The notes under the pieces: generated by a model | What the model was told of the DNA's origin: nothing | What the model saw: the letters and a program-made list of their open reading frames with translations, nothing else | The model's database searches: none | In this document: one piece after another, positions 23,856-35,799 of the stretch | Layout: the number at the start of each line of letters is the position of its first letter | Numbering within the stretch: position 1 is the stretch's first letter | Program-made: the position numbers and the translations under genes | Assembly (NCBI GenBank): GCA_020226215.1 | Contig: CM035236.1 | Location: 53,505,057 to 53,569,056 of the forward strand | Source of the DNA: Sindora glabra | Lineage: Eukaryota; Streptophyta; Magnoliopsida; Fabales; Fabaceae | Length of the DNA stretch: 64,000 nt | Reading direction: 5' to 3'

Positions 23856-24762
23856 ATACCATGAGATCAAAATTTTCGCATAAGAAATTAATCATGTATA
23901 CATCTTATATATGAACATCTTCTAAGAAGAAAACTAAAGAGAAAAAGAATGGATCTTTACTCACTTAAAAAGGTTTGTGGTTCTTAATTCCCTTACCTAA
24001 CATTCAAAGTATATTATAAAAAATAATATAGAATTAATAGAGACTTCATAAAGAAAATAATGAAAAAAGATGAATGTATGGAAGTTTATTAGATTATACC
24101 TTTACTTAGAAGATCAACAGAGCTTCTATCTCCCATTAACTTTAAAGAACACTAAAAAAACTAATTGAATCTCACTAGAGGATTAAGAAGACACTAAAAA
24201 ACTTAACCTTTCTCGCCTATTATTCTCTAGCCATGGGACTCTTTATGTGTAGGAAAAAATAAAGTGAAGCTTGAGTATTTATAAAAAAAAGAGATGAAGT
24301 AGCCATCAAGTTAAATGGCTCACAGTTTTGGATTTGGAAGATGATCAAGTTTTAGTTTTAGTCTTCTTTATTTATGTCATTGGAAATGTCACACACACAT
24401 ATACTTTGGAATATACCTTACAACTTAATTAAAACACTTAAGAAGTTTCTTATCACCTTCTCATCTTAACTAATCACTAAAATAACAATGTTTTAGCATA
24501 TTCATCTTTGCCTTATCACACATTAAGACTTTAACTAAGGATTTTACTATAGATTTCCATTGATGCCCTTAAACTAAGTCATATGCCTTTTTTTCTCCCA
24601 AAAATCATGCATACCTTTATGGTGTGCCCTAATATTATATACTTTTAACACCATAGGGTTTTTATAGGATGCTCTTGAGACGAAACACTAAATTACTCCA
24701 AAGCCTTATCAATGAGTATTTTTACTAATTACGCATTAGTCTTTGACTACTAGGTATTGTAA

Positions 24763-24800
24763 TTCCCTTTTTAAGAAATTTCATCCTCAAATTTTCACTA
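24763..24800 (-). promoter_or_regulatory. Polypurine tract region of the Del/Tekay-type element
   Basis: On the minus strand, GAGGATGAAATTTC is followed by an A-rich AAAAAGGGAATT run and then the LTR start. Del/Tekay elements typically end their coding region with a GAGGACGAAATTTC motif before the polypurine tract, and this is a slightly decayed version. Confidence 0.7.
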
Positions 24801-25200
24801 AATAAGATAAGGTTTCACAGCATTGTCAAAAACTTGTGTAAAAGCTTTAGTGAATTTTACCAAATTGCATTACTCCTTTTATTGGTGACACATTTAAAGG
24901 CACATGTCCTCCTTCTTGGAATTCTAACACTCATCTACATGTGTTGGCATAAGATTTCTACCTATCTTAGGCTATATGTAGTTCCCCTATGATGGTTTTA
25001 TTTCTTTTACCAAATCAGGTCTGATTATCTTTACCTTTCCTGATTCAAACTATCCTATAGATGATTTATACTTCTTACAGTATAATGCTTTGAATAGTAC
25101 CATCTGAATGCTTATTTGATAACCATTGTTATTAAGAAATTCGATCAATTGTAGGTACTTTTCCTAACTTCCTTTGAAGTCAATTATTTATTCATTCATG
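24801..25200 (-). pseudogene. Del/Tekay integrase C-terminal remains
   Basis: Minus-strand translation gives LIEF-NNNGYQ-SIQM followed by KALYCKKYKSS and LVKEI. This is the end of the integrase core and start of the C-terminal region in plant Gypsy elements. Several stops interrupt it. The chromodomain expected further downstream is not recognisable. Confidence 0.7.
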
Positions 25201-25329
25201 GATCAAATATGGTATTGAAACATGACTGCATCTCTAACGTTACTTGAAATGATTGCTAGAAATATATTATGAATTGTATCTTATGATTAAAGATAATTAT
25301 AGTGGCACAACTGTAATGGTATGATTCTA

Positions 25330-25780
25330 TCTAAGAAAAGTTAAAAGGTGGAAAAGTTGAAATGTTAAGAATATCATTTTCAGATATCTTCTTTTTGAAT
25401 ATTTAATTGATGATATTAGGATTGTTAATTGATTTTCAAAAAGCATTGATTGCCTTGAAGTTAATTAAATAAGTTATCTATCCAAGGTAAATGATATTAG
25501 GTCTAGATAATGACTTTGTTCAGTTATTGCTAGTCAATACATAACCTTTATGATTTGTCCTTCTTTATCACAAGTATACCTTATAGGAAGGTACTAGGTC
25601 ATATGAAACCCTTGTCCATTAAATCTTAAAATTATTCATTCAGCTTAGTTAGCACTATTTGGTATGAAGGAATCAACACTAAGCCATTTCCAAGAATTAC
25701 GTTAATCATGAACTCGATTTTCCAATCTAGTATCAATTCTAGTAATTCATCTATAAAAATGTCTTAAATTTCATTCATTA
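25330..25780 (-). pseudogene. Del/Tekay protease-RT junction remains
   Basis: On the minus strand, decayed sequence matches the RT N-terminus of plant Gypsy elements. A DWKIEF segment is followed by an LTKL segment, then LMDKGFI, RLCID, LNKV and W-DNLF. It then joins almost directly to the integrase remains at 25200, so the RT active site, RNase H and most of integrase were removed by an internal deletion. The stop density is high. Confidence 0.68.
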
Positions 25781-25984
25781 CTAAATTTGCTTACTTTATG
25801 TTTTTCCTTTTCATCTTTACTTGTCATGTCTTTCTTTACAAGTTTTTTGGCTATTGCATAGGAGACAAAAGTAGGCATCTTTGTTCTCTTTTCTCTTTGA
25901 AATACTCATGTCACTTCTCTTTGTGGGTAATATGTTACTATTATATGGTAGCAATCCATACAAATGTGATACCACTATAACAAA

Positions 25985-26480
25985 TTAACACTTGTGCCAC
26001 GAATTATGTCATGAAAATTAAAAAATTATGGCAATTTTACCTCTTGTCATGGGAACAAAAAAATTCAAATAAATATCTAAAAAATTAAAAAATTTATGCC
26101 ATAGGTAAACTTTACCTATGACAAAATATCATTTATGCCATAAACTAAGTTACGAGAACAAATTTTCATGGCAAAGTATCACTTATGCTACGAAAAAACT
26201 TTACTTATGGCAAAATATTACTTGTGCCACAAAATTAAGCTATAGGAACACATTTTTTGTGGCAAAGTATCACTTGTACTATGAAAAACTTTACTTGTGG
26301 TAAAAGATCACTTATGTCATAAACTAAGTTATGAGAATACATTTCTTATGGCAAAGTATCACTTATTTCATAAATTAAGTTGTAAGTATGCATTCTTTTA
26401 TGATAAAATATTGCTTGTTCTATCATGCAAGTCAGAAAAAATTATCTGTAACAAAGTATTACTTATGCTATAAATAAATT
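25985..26480. repeat. Left subterminal repeat array of the CACTA element
   Basis: Motifs such as CACTTATGCCATAAACTAAG, CACTTGTGCCAC and TATGGCAAAGTATCACTTAT recur in direct and inverted form at short spacing. In CACTA elements such arrays bind the TNPA-type accessory protein. Binding here is inferred from position only. Confidence 0.75.
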
Positions 26481-28253
26481 CTATAAATAAAATCATAGTT
26501 ATATATATTATTTTTAGTAACTATACATATAAAAAATATTATTTATAATAAGTACAACATGCTACAACATGGTAGGCAGTAAAAAAATATAAATACTTAT
26601 ATATTATAGGTATTTGACAAATAGTTAATTCATCAATTGATCAATTAATTAACCCTAATCAATTAAAATAAAAAAGTTATAGAACATAATATTTTCAATT
26701 AGCTAATTCATAAAATGCTTGTAAAAAGATAAAAGTTCCTATAAATTGTATAATTATGTACTTTTATTATTTTTTTAAAAATAATTGAAATAAAAGTTGA
26801 ATTCTAAATCTTTAGATATGTAATAAATAGTTCAATTATTAAGTTCCTAAGCATTTTTATTTACATTTGTATCAAATTCAATATATATTAGAATTTAACT
26901 ATTTTCATAAATAATAAATAATTATTTAACTTTTCATCAATTAAGTTTATATAATAAAATTAATATACATTAACAAAATAAATATTATAATATATTAAAG
27001 ATTGTATTATATAATTATTCAATGAATTAAAATTTTATACATACTAAAATTAAAAATTAATAGGATTAACATATATAGATATATAATATATACATATATA
27101 ACAAATTTTCAATTCATTATGATTAGAAAAAAATTATTCAAGGTATAAAATATTATAAAAAAATTATTTTTTATCACATCACATTATTCTTAAAAAATAT
27201 GTTAACAAAGAAGTTGTATATCATGAAAAATATGAAAATTATTATATTATGTATAAATAATATAATTTGGGAGATAAGTTATAACAAGTTTTATTATAGA
27301 AATATATAATAATAAGTTTTACATTTATCATTGTAATATTAACAAAAATTTCATTAAGAAATTAAAAAAATAATTATGTAAAATTATGTATAATTTAATA
27401 ACAATTAAATTATTATATTAAAATTTTTTAAGTAAATTATATTTAAAGGAGTGATATATATAAAATAGCATAAAATTTTATTTTCATGTCTTATTAATTT
27501 TAGTTGTATTAATTTTATTTCTCACATACATTTTATGTTAATTTCTTTCCTTCTAAATAATAATTTAATTAATTTAATCTATTTATTTACAATTTTATTG
27601 ATAAGATAATAACTTGATAAATGGAAGGATAAAAATTAAATATAGATAACATATGATAGATTAAACTAATACAAAAAATTTGTAAAGATTTGAATAATTT
27701 AACTTATATTTGTGAAGGATGAAAATATGCATTATAAATAAAAATTAAAAGTAAATAATTTATAATAATTTAAATTTTAATTTATAATTAAAATCTAAAT
27801 ATACATAATAGTTCAAAGTTATGATTTGTATGGATATTTATTTTATATAATTCAACATTTATTTAAGAAATTTTAGAAAATAATAAAAAATTGCATGAAA
27901 GATGTAAATTTTATTTTAATTTTGTAATAAATCAATTAATAATAATTAATGAAAATATTAACAAAAGGGAAAAATTAAATAATTAATTAAGAGATAAAAT
28001 TGATATAAGATATTTGTATAGAATAAATTTGATATAAATAAAATTAGTAACGAAATAAATGAGAATTTAGTTTATAAAAAATAATTTTTAAAATAAAATT
28101 ATAAAAATTTTAGTGTTAGTGTATTTTTATTATATATATTTATGTAATATTTTGTTATTATATAATTAGTGCCACATGAGTGCAATTTTATTTTTAAAGT
28201 CAACCGGTCAATTAAAATTTTATATAAAATATATTATATTATAATACTAAAGA

Positions 28254-28330
28254 AGCAAACTAGCATAATGGTAAGGCATGACATTTCTTAGATTTGAGAC
28301 TCAGGTTCGATTCTTTATAAATGTAATTTA
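28254..28330 (+). repeat. Candidate tRNA-derived SINE head inside the CACTA element
   Basis: An A-box-like TAGCATAATGG at 28261 and a B-box-like GGTTCGATTC at 28304 are spaced as in RNA polymerase III promoters. The rest does not fold into an obvious tRNA. It may be a SINE 5' part or a tRNA relic. No flanking duplication was identified. Confidence 0.45.
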
Positions 28331-28539
28331 TAATTTCTAGACAGATAAAGTTTAAATAATTTATCCTAACTTGATATTGGTTAAAAGTATTAATAGATTT
28401 TAGTAGATATGCAAATAAAATGAGAGGATAACACTTGATTGAATTGATCAATTTAATTTGGATATATGATAATTATTTTAACTGATTACATTAGTTTTTA
28501 TAATTATTTTATTTTATTTTTTACTACAATTTTATTCGT

Positions 28540-28800
28540 GGCAATATGAATTATTAGTTACGAATGTACCTTTCTTGCCATGTTTGTATTCGTGACTAGA
28601 GGAATCTATTAGCCACACGTGAACATGTGGCAAAAAAAATTATTTATATCATAAAACCTTTTTTCCCATGGCAATTTTCTTGTCAAGGTTACTTATGCCA
28701 CGGGACCATTCAATCAGTATTTCTATGGCTAAATAGTACATCCACAGAAATTTTAATCTTGTGCCACGATTTTAACAGTGACACAAGTATTATTTATTGT
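28540..28800. repeat. Right subterminal repeat array of the CACTA element
   Basis: Short motifs including CGTGGCAATATG, CATGTGGCAAAAAA, CTTATGCCACGGGA and CTTGTGCCACG mirror the left array in inverted orientation. Confidence 0.72.
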
Positions 28801-29089
28801 AGTGTACTTAGATCATCAATTATTCTTAGGATCACATCATAGATTGGTATTATTAAATCCAATTTAGTTAGATAATTATCTAAGTTAAGCTTGCATCATA
28901 AGTTACCATGATAGTTTTTTTATTAGGGTAGTAACTATTATTAGATTTCCTAATTCTTCCTTAGGTTTCAAGATTCCACTTGTTAAAATTTTAAGATAGA
29001 AAAGAATGATTAACTTCATAATTAAATAGAACTTTTGTATCAAGATTCTTAATTAATAAGGTAATTATCATAATAGTGCTTGAGGCTTG

Positions 29090-29345
29090 GGCCTTGTGTC
29101 TTGTCATGGCAAATATTTTAGTTTGAGCTTTGGTTATTTTATTCTTTTCTCCTCTCCTTACTTTCTTTCTTAGTACTGTTGGTGATCTTACAGAAATGGA
29201 TACTAAGGTATTTTAAGTATTGAGGGCAGTACTACTTCTATACTAATTCACTACACATTCTCATGTTAAATGTCCCATTCATTTGCACTTAAAATAGGAT
29301 TCGCATGGTCCAATGTGATTCATGTTACATTAGTTGTAAAAAAGA
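29090..29345 (-). pseudogene. Del/Tekay gag zinc-knuckle remains
   Basis: On the minus strand a CCHC-like segment reads GPCES-YFKC-KWMGHLT-EC, with a stop inside it. This is the nucleocapsid knuckle of plant Gypsy gag. It directly abuts LTR-derived sequence at 29356, so the gag N-terminal part and primer site are missing. Confidence 0.72.
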
Positions 29346-29355
29346 GGTCTAGTTC

Positions 29356-29445
29356 ATAAAGATATCCTTATCAGCCTTTTTAAAGTAACTAATTTATAAA
29401 ATTAACTATTTTTGAAAATATGCATTGTATAAATAATTATACATA
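29356..29445 (-). repeat. Extra partial copy of the LTR edge
   Basis: About 90 bp resemble LTR positions 29475-29575. They lie immediately next to the LTR, giving a local direct duplication where the primer site should be. It probably arose by recombination within the element. Confidence 0.6.
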
Positions 29446-30874
29446 TCATGATCTAATTTTTAAACTATCATAATCAGTATAAAGATATCAACTGAATATT
29501 CTTACAAGCCTTTCTATACTAACTAATTTGTAGAATTAACTATTTTAAAAAATATGCATCATATAAATAATTATACATATATGGCTAGGTTATATCATAA
29601 CCCTTTAATAATAGTAAAATAATTATACAAGTACTATAAAGGTCAGATAATAATAATAGCATGAATAACTAAAATAGATAATCATGGTTGTTATCATGGA
29701 GGATAATTATTGATGGCATTCATATTAGGTGAGATTCAGTAGATGAAATATAAGGAGGTGGCTCATCTATTATTGCTATTTGATTACTACAAACTTTGCT
29801 ACATAGTCATCTGCAAGCAACTCTTTAAATGTGTCACCAAATCTCGACAATTTTAGCAAGCACCATCAAAAACTGGATTATTTAAGAAATATATACATAT
29901 ATGGAATAAGTAATAAAATTATTTAGTAAAATAGTTATGGCATAAATTTTCTAATCAATTTTAATTAAGAAAACATTTACATATAAGATATATACCAAAA
30001 CTTATTTTCTTATTAGAATATATTTCCCTTTAAATTATTTAGTATATTACATTAGTAACACTTAGATAAAATATAATTTAATTGCACTACTAAGTTATAA
30101 ACACAATATAAGTATTTAAATAACTATTAAATAGTATGAAGGCATAAAAGGTTCGTTCTTGTTACCTTAAACATAAACATATGTATCCTAGCCTTATACT
30201 TCCCCATTACCTTATGTCATTTTGTGTGACTTGTAATAGAGGGCATTGGGCAAATTATCATAACTCTTCATAAGATCTAATAATTACATAATTGTGTCAT
30301 AATATTATATACAACATTCAAGCCAACAACATTTATGCTAATAATATCATGTATGACATTTAAGCTAAGGATCACATATGGTATTTAAGCCATTTCATAT
30401 AAAGCTCTCACTAACTCTTTATACACATAGGGCATTTTCTGCCCCTCCACCCTTTTTTTTCAACATAAAATAAGGTAAAGTCAAAATATCATTCCTTATT
30501 CATAATCATCATATAATATAATATATAACATATTCTAACAAAAAGAGTACAGAATTATCTTGTCACCTTACTAGTGACCACACAAAGCATTTGAGCTTCT
30601 AAATCTACGTGTTAGATCACTAAGTCATATATCAATGCAAGACATTACTATCATTCACAAATGCCTTTGTATATCACCTTATTAGTGCATATACAATTCA
30701 TAAAATAAGTCATGTCATAATTCATGCATTAATCATATAATAGGTCTACAGTTTCACTGTGAAACCTTATGGAGCAATGTCTATTTTTTTCATAAAATTT
30801 TTATTTCTAATAAGACACATTTCTAAGCTTTTGATTTTATGTGATTGTATGTGGTCTGTCAATCAAAATATCAA

Positions 30875-30960
<86 letters not shown>

Positions 30961-32400
30961 TATTTGATATCAATCTCATATATATATCATATTTGGATTT
31001 TTCAAGTTCCATAACTTTTGTTTTTAAATAGATTTAATCCTTTACTTTGTGTATTATTCTTACAAGTAAGAATAATATTTTTCTTCACTTAATCAAGCAC
31101 AAATGCTTGCCGCCTAATAGTATAAAACTACACAATATCACCATATATTAACTTTCAAAGCTAAGAAAATACTCATAAATTTGCACTAAATTTTAACATA
31201 TATTCTTCTATTTAAAAATTTTATTTGAAATAACAAAATTTAGCAACTTTTCTCAAAATTTTCTATATTTAAAATAAAGGTTTTAAAGTCCATATTTCAA
31301 CCTTTTTTAAGCTTAAAACATGTTACACAGGTTGCCTATACATCCAGCAATCAAAACTCTTTAAAATGGGCTTTCTTTATTTTTCAAAAATCCATTTATT
31401 TGCAACTCTATGAAATTTTCTAAAAATTTCCACCCAAATTTTAAAAAATCTAGACATCACTTAACAACCATTTTTAGTCATAAAATAAATTACTTAAGTC
31501 ACCAAAACACTTCACTAGTAAAAGGCTATTTAAAGGAAAAATTCCACTACTTGAAAACATTAATTAAAAAGAATTGTCCAACACTATTCTCTAAACTTTC
31601 AAATATATTTTTAGACATGTTCTAGCTACAAAATTTAATATAGATGTTTAAGAACATTAACTAGATAGTTTAAAACATAGTGTAACAAGTTTTTTTTCCT
31701 CTAAAAATAGAAAATTTCCTTCACCAAATAGTAGAACCCGAGAGCAACCTATGCTTGTTTCAAGGTGATTTTTGCTTAATAACTTTAATCTAATCATTCT
31801 AAAACATCCCTATTAGAGTGTAATTTAGTGTTCACCTAATTTTTATCATGAGAAATAGAATTTTAACTATTTTAGGCATATAAAACCATGAGCTTCTTAA
31901 TGCTCTCTCATTAATTTTTTTCTTTCTTTTCTATGTAAAAATCTGTTTCCAATCTTGACTATTTTAAAAGAGTCATTTTGAAAAAATATTCTTTAAAACC
32001 AATTTCTTAAAGCCCTTTTCTTGAATTTTTAAGAAAATGTGTTTGCAAGTAATCCATTATGAATTCATGGCTTTAGCACAGCAAATCAATTATATATACA
32101 CCTTATATGCAAACATCTTCTAAGAGAAAAAAATTAAAGAGAAAAAAAATGGATCTTTGCTCACTCAGAAGGGTTTGTGGTTCTTGATTCCTTTAACATT
32201 CAAAGTGTATTATCCAAAATAATATAGAATTAATAGGGAATTTGTAAAGAAAATTATGAAATGAGATGAATCTATGAAAATTTATGAGATCATACCTTCC
32301 TTTAGAAGATCAATAGAGCTTCTATCTCTCACTAACTTTGAAGAACACTTAAGAAACTAATAAAATCTCATTAGAGAATAAAGAGAACACTTAAAATCTC
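29446..32400 (-). repeat. 5' LTR of the Del/Tekay-type element, truncated
   Basis: It aligns with 19599-22180 plus 23861 to about 24200, in the same order and orientation. It contains the long TA microsatellite at 30880-30958. The alignment stops near 32400, so roughly the outer 600 bp are gone. This copy shows the state before the solo LTR inserted into the other copy. Confidence 0.8.
30880..30958. repeat. TA microsatellite in the 5' LTR
   Basis: A TA tract of about 79 bp, the counterpart of 21025-21080. Confidence 0.93.
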
Positions 32401-33370
32401 AATTTAACATTGATGAGCATGTTAATTTAACATTGATAAGCATGTTGCTCTTATAAAAGAGCTTTATCATGACATAAATGAGTAGTGGATACAAGATAAA
32501 TATAATTGTTCATTCATCATATGGTACCACAATTGGGTAAGGTGTATGATGGCATAAATATCAAATGCTACTTATAAGATAATAAGATGGTTAGCTAATA
32601 AACCTTGCATAAAGCTATCAAGGATATGAAATTAATGAATATTCTTTTTATACAAAGGGATATGATCAAATGAGCACTATGTAAAATAGTAGGGTCATTT
32701 TAATATTTTAAGCAATGCTTGTCTCTAATGCTAAAGACAAAAACTCCATTTATGCAACATTGTCATATTACAAAGTCATCTAAGATATATGGGAGCTCGA
32801 CCACATCTAATTGAGAAAGCTTATCTTTTAATGTAAGTGAGTGAAGAATAATAACAACATTTAAGTGGATGAGCCATGATTCACATTGGTGGATTTTAGC
32901 AAGAAGGGTCATAAAGGAAAGAAATTCATGATGACATCCTTAGCAAAATAAGTTTATTATGTATCAAACTTGATTGACAACAAGTAGCCTATAGTTCTTC
33001 AAGGAAAAAGATAAATTATTAGTAGTGAGAATGAAGAAGACGAAGCCACTACTATTGAAGATACATATGCTTTCTTATTGGAATTACCTTTGGTTAACCA
33101 TAACAAAAATTTTAAAGAGTTTTATGTATAAAAAGATCATAATGAATAGATATGAGCTAACAATCTTGCTAAATAATTTTCCTACAATAAGTTTAAGACA
33201 TTAATATCCTCTATTTTATAGTTATGCTTATATAATAATTATCACTAATTAATGATTTTAGTGACAATTATTATTGTCACTAAAAATATAATATTTGTAG
33301 CATCTAATATTGTCATTGAAGTTTTTTTGTGTTGACATATTTTTATCCCTACTATAAACTATTATCATTA
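32401..33370. other. AT-rich stretch without supported gene
   Basis: Broken short frames near 32650-33150 suggest an old coding sequence, but I could not recognise it. A perfect dyad TTTTAGTGACAAT...ATTGTCACTAAAA lies at about 33257-33285. It resembles CACTA subterminal motifs such as those near 41340-41640. Confidence 0.45.
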
Positions 33371-33374
33371 AAGC

Positions 33375-34271
33375 CTTGTTTGGTTAAAAGAGAAAATATG
33401 AGAGAAAAAAGAGAAGTTATTTTCCTTAAGTATGTTTGATTGTAGGAGAAAATGAGAGAGAAATTGTTTTCTTTTTGGTAGTATTTCAAAGTCAATAAGT
33501 AAAAATGGAGAAATTTTTGGCACCCTCTTTCATCAATTTAAACCTCCATGTCTTCTAGTTAGACTTCCTTGGTAGGTGTTGAGAAAAGATTGGAATTCTG
33601 CAAATTATCTTGTCTTTGTTTCCCTTAAACTTTTATGTTCTGAGCATAACCCATTTTGCATTCGCTTTCTACTTGCATTTGGGTGTTTAACTCTTCTTGT
33701 TTAGCATTGAATTTTCATTCTTTTGCCTCTATTCTAATTGGTTTATAGTTTAGTCCATTGGGTATCATTGAATTACAAGATCAAATCTTGATGTACAGTA
33801 TTGTCTTTTTAAGTTTTGATTTCTTGATTTTGTTTATTAGTTAATTTCTTAATTCTAATGGATCGGCCACGCAAACTACTAGAGAGAACAAGGGTAGCCG
33901 AGCAAGCCCTCCTACCGGCACAAACAAGCCTAAGCAGCCATCGCATGTCCTAGTTTTTCAAGCAAAACAACATAGACAAATTTTTACAATAAGAATAAAA
34001 ATGATCCCGCAATGCACCCTTCATAGTTTTTGCCATGGTGAAAAAGAAGACGATAGATTTAACTGGGGGGTTTGGTTATCGAGAGTGGGAAATGGCAGTA
34101 AAGGTCACTATACAAGATGTCGCCTTCAATTGTGGTTGTGGGTCTGTCTCTGTTCGAAGTTCTCTTGTATTTTTTCCTTAAATTTAAGGAGAAATTTTTT
34201 TATATGGGACCCACGTTTCATTTTTCATGCAATTTTCCTTTGCCTTACATTTTCTATTGTAACCAAACAAG
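33375..34271. repeat. Possible transposable segment bounded by an 11-bp inverted repeat
   Basis: CTTGTTTGGTT at 33375-33385 is inverted as AACCAAACAAG at 34261-34271. Both ends border sequence rich in GAGAAAA-type purines. Flanking duplications were not found. The inside has no recognised gene. Confidence 0.3.
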
Positions 34272-34359
34272 TGAAAAAGGAATTTCTATCCTATTTTCCC
34301 TTAGTATTTTTTTTGCTCTCACTTTTCTACCCATCCAAATAATTAGTAAAATTTATTTG

Positions 34360-34795
34360 GGTGAAGTTTATATAACCCCTTGAACTATAGGTAAATTGGA
34401 ATTTACCCTTTTAAACTATAGAAACTTAAGTTTTTACCCCCTAAAATTATATGAAGTTTGAATTTTATCCCCATCGTTATTAAGTTAATGAAATTTATTA
34501 GGAAAATTGTCACTATCATATTTCATTTATCGGTGGTTAAAAACTATCACTGAATTCTTTTATTTTTGAAAATTTTTTTTACTTAATGGTAGTTTATAAA
34601 TATTGCTAAGTGATTAGCGACAATTTATAATTATCGCTAAGTGTTAGAGAATAGCTATTAAGTATTATAACCGTTAACTTGATAACGGTGTAGATAAAAT
34701 TCAAGTTTTATATAGTTTTAGAGGAAAAAATTCAAGTTTGTATATTTTAAGGAACAAAACCCAAACACCCTATAATTCGTTGAGATTGTTTGTAG
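34360..34795. mobile_element. Foldback MITE with long inverted repeats
   Basis: About 80 bp at 34410-34490 and the reverse complement of 34672-34753 are clearly similar, sharing AAACTTGAATTTT-type segments and a CCGTTAT-AAGTTAA end. Weaker similarity extends outward. Long imperfect arms around a small centre fit a Mutator-like or foldback MITE. I could not determine the target duplication. Confidence 0.55.
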
Positions 34796-34871
34796 TTTTC
34801 CCAATTTATTTTATAACGCTACAAAAATGGGTAAAGGTGGAGGCATTAGTTCCATAGCAATTGGTTGGAAT

Positions 34872-35556
34872 TAGGGGTGAGAATTGGTCGGGTAGAACCG
34901 GTTAGTGAACCCAATTCCAACTGACCGCCCCTAATCGTTTATGTTCAAATTTCAACCGAAACCAACCCCTTTAAATTCTTAATCTGACATTAACCGATCA
35001 AATCGGTTTATAATGATTTTAAACATGTTCGATCGGTTTAAGAATTTAAGAATGTGTTAAAAGTAAGGTTACATAAATTTCAAAAATAAAAACAACCTTC
35101 ATTTTTCTATATTTTCACTGCATCACAATTGACATCATATATTAAAACAAGATAAAAAATTTAAATTAACTCATTAATAATATCTTATTTTTGAAAGATG
35201 AGTTCATGTCAAATTCATAAAATAAACTTGACTGAATTATATGTGTTTAGTCTAAATATTTTTTCATTTGTTGGTTAAAACATGGATAAGGAATGAATAA
35301 GAAAGGAGAGAGGAGAGAGACTAAGAAGGGTTTTAAAGAAACAAAAGTATAAATACCATACGAGAATCATTTTAAATCGATCGGATTTGGTTACAATCGG
35401 TTAGAATCCAATCAATTCGCCTCCTATCGAATTATAAAATTTATCTAATTTTTTAATCTATTTTAAACCAATATCTTGTACCACCTGAAACTAACCGACC
35501 TTTTTTCGGTTTGGTCGGTCGGGTATTTTCGGATTAAAAAAACATTCCCACCCCTA
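34872..35556. mobile_element. hAT-type MITE (8-bp TSD with two transitions)
   Basis: The ends are TAGGGGTGAGAAT and, inverted, TAGGGGTGGGAAT. The flanks are GTTGGAAT (34864-34871) and GCTGGAAC (35557-35564), which match at 6 of 8 positions. Both differences are C/T transitions, as expected from decay. The inner ends are rich in CGGT and GGTCGG motifs. The 685-bp body has no transposase. Its terminal inverted repeat is nearly that of the element at 43923-44820. Confidence 0.8.
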
Positions 35557-35799
35557 GCTGGAACCGCATATGTTAATTACTACAGGTGCGGTTTACTAAA
35601 CTGATGTTGCTTTTTCCATTAACTGGCTTATTTGGAGGGGGGGATAAAGGGCCTGTCTCCACTTACTAATTCCTAGCTACGTTTAATGCCTTAACCGCTC
35701 CGCTCTTGCAAGCTGACAAACATTTCATTTGCCTTTTGAGATCGAGAGGGTTCACGCATTTGCTTTGGTGTTCTCCCTCTGCTCAGGAACCATTGCTGT

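Larger units (their letters stand above)
19599..24762 (-). repeat. 3' LTR of the Del/Tekay-type element, split by a solo LTR
   Basis: Segments 19599-22180 and 23861 to about 24200 align in order with 29446 to about 32400. The remainder up to 24762 has no partner because the other copy is truncated. The inner edge is marked by the reverse complement of the polypurine tract. A TA microsatellite at 21025-21080 lies at the matching place to the one at 30880-30958. Confidence 0.8.
25973..28804. mobile_element. Non-autonomous CACTA transposon (TSD TAC)
   Basis: The left end is CACTATAACAAATTAA and the right end, read on the minus strand, is CACTACAATAAATAAT. Both continue into a TTGTG(C/T)CAC motif. 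The 3-bp flanks 25970-25972 and 28805-28807 are both TAC, as expected for CACTA (CMC) elements. Subterminal regions at both ends are packed with short repeats. The 2,832-bp interior is extremely AT-rich with no transposase. It inserted into the interior of the Del/Tekay-type element, whose pol and gag remains lie on either side. Confidence 0.9.
19599..32400 (-). mobile_element. Del/Tekay-type Ty3/Gypsy retrotransposon, decayed, with nested insertions
   Basis: The element lies on the minus strand. Its 3' LTR is at 19599-24762, interrupted by a solo LTR at 22181-23855. The interior is at 24763-29355, interrupted by a CACTA element at 25973-28804. The truncated 5' LTR is at about 29446-32400. 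The LTR starts TGTCATAACCC when read on the plus strand, matching Del/Tekay LTR ends, and is about 3.5 kb without the nested insertion, as usual for that lineage. Without the CACTA only about 1.75 kb of interior remains, much less than a full gag-pol. The 5' LTR lacks its outer 600 bp, so no target duplication can be shown. Confidence 0.78.

Noticed and set aside
25985..26480. CRISPR-like short regularly spaced repeats
   Set aside because: The motifs are diverged, occur in both orientations and sit at the ends of a CACTA element in plant DNA. They are subterminal repeats.
28254..28330. A functional tRNA gene
   Set aside because: Only A- and B-box-like motifs are present and a full cloverleaf cannot be drawn.
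30759..31031. 90-residue ORF with Tyr-Ile repeat
   Set aside because: It is a TA microsatellite inside the Del/Tekay LTR.
34001..34383. Overlapping plus-strand ORFs of 113 and 88 residues
   Set aside because: They are Phe/Leu-rich translations of T-rich DNA within a presumed transposable segment, without domain signal.
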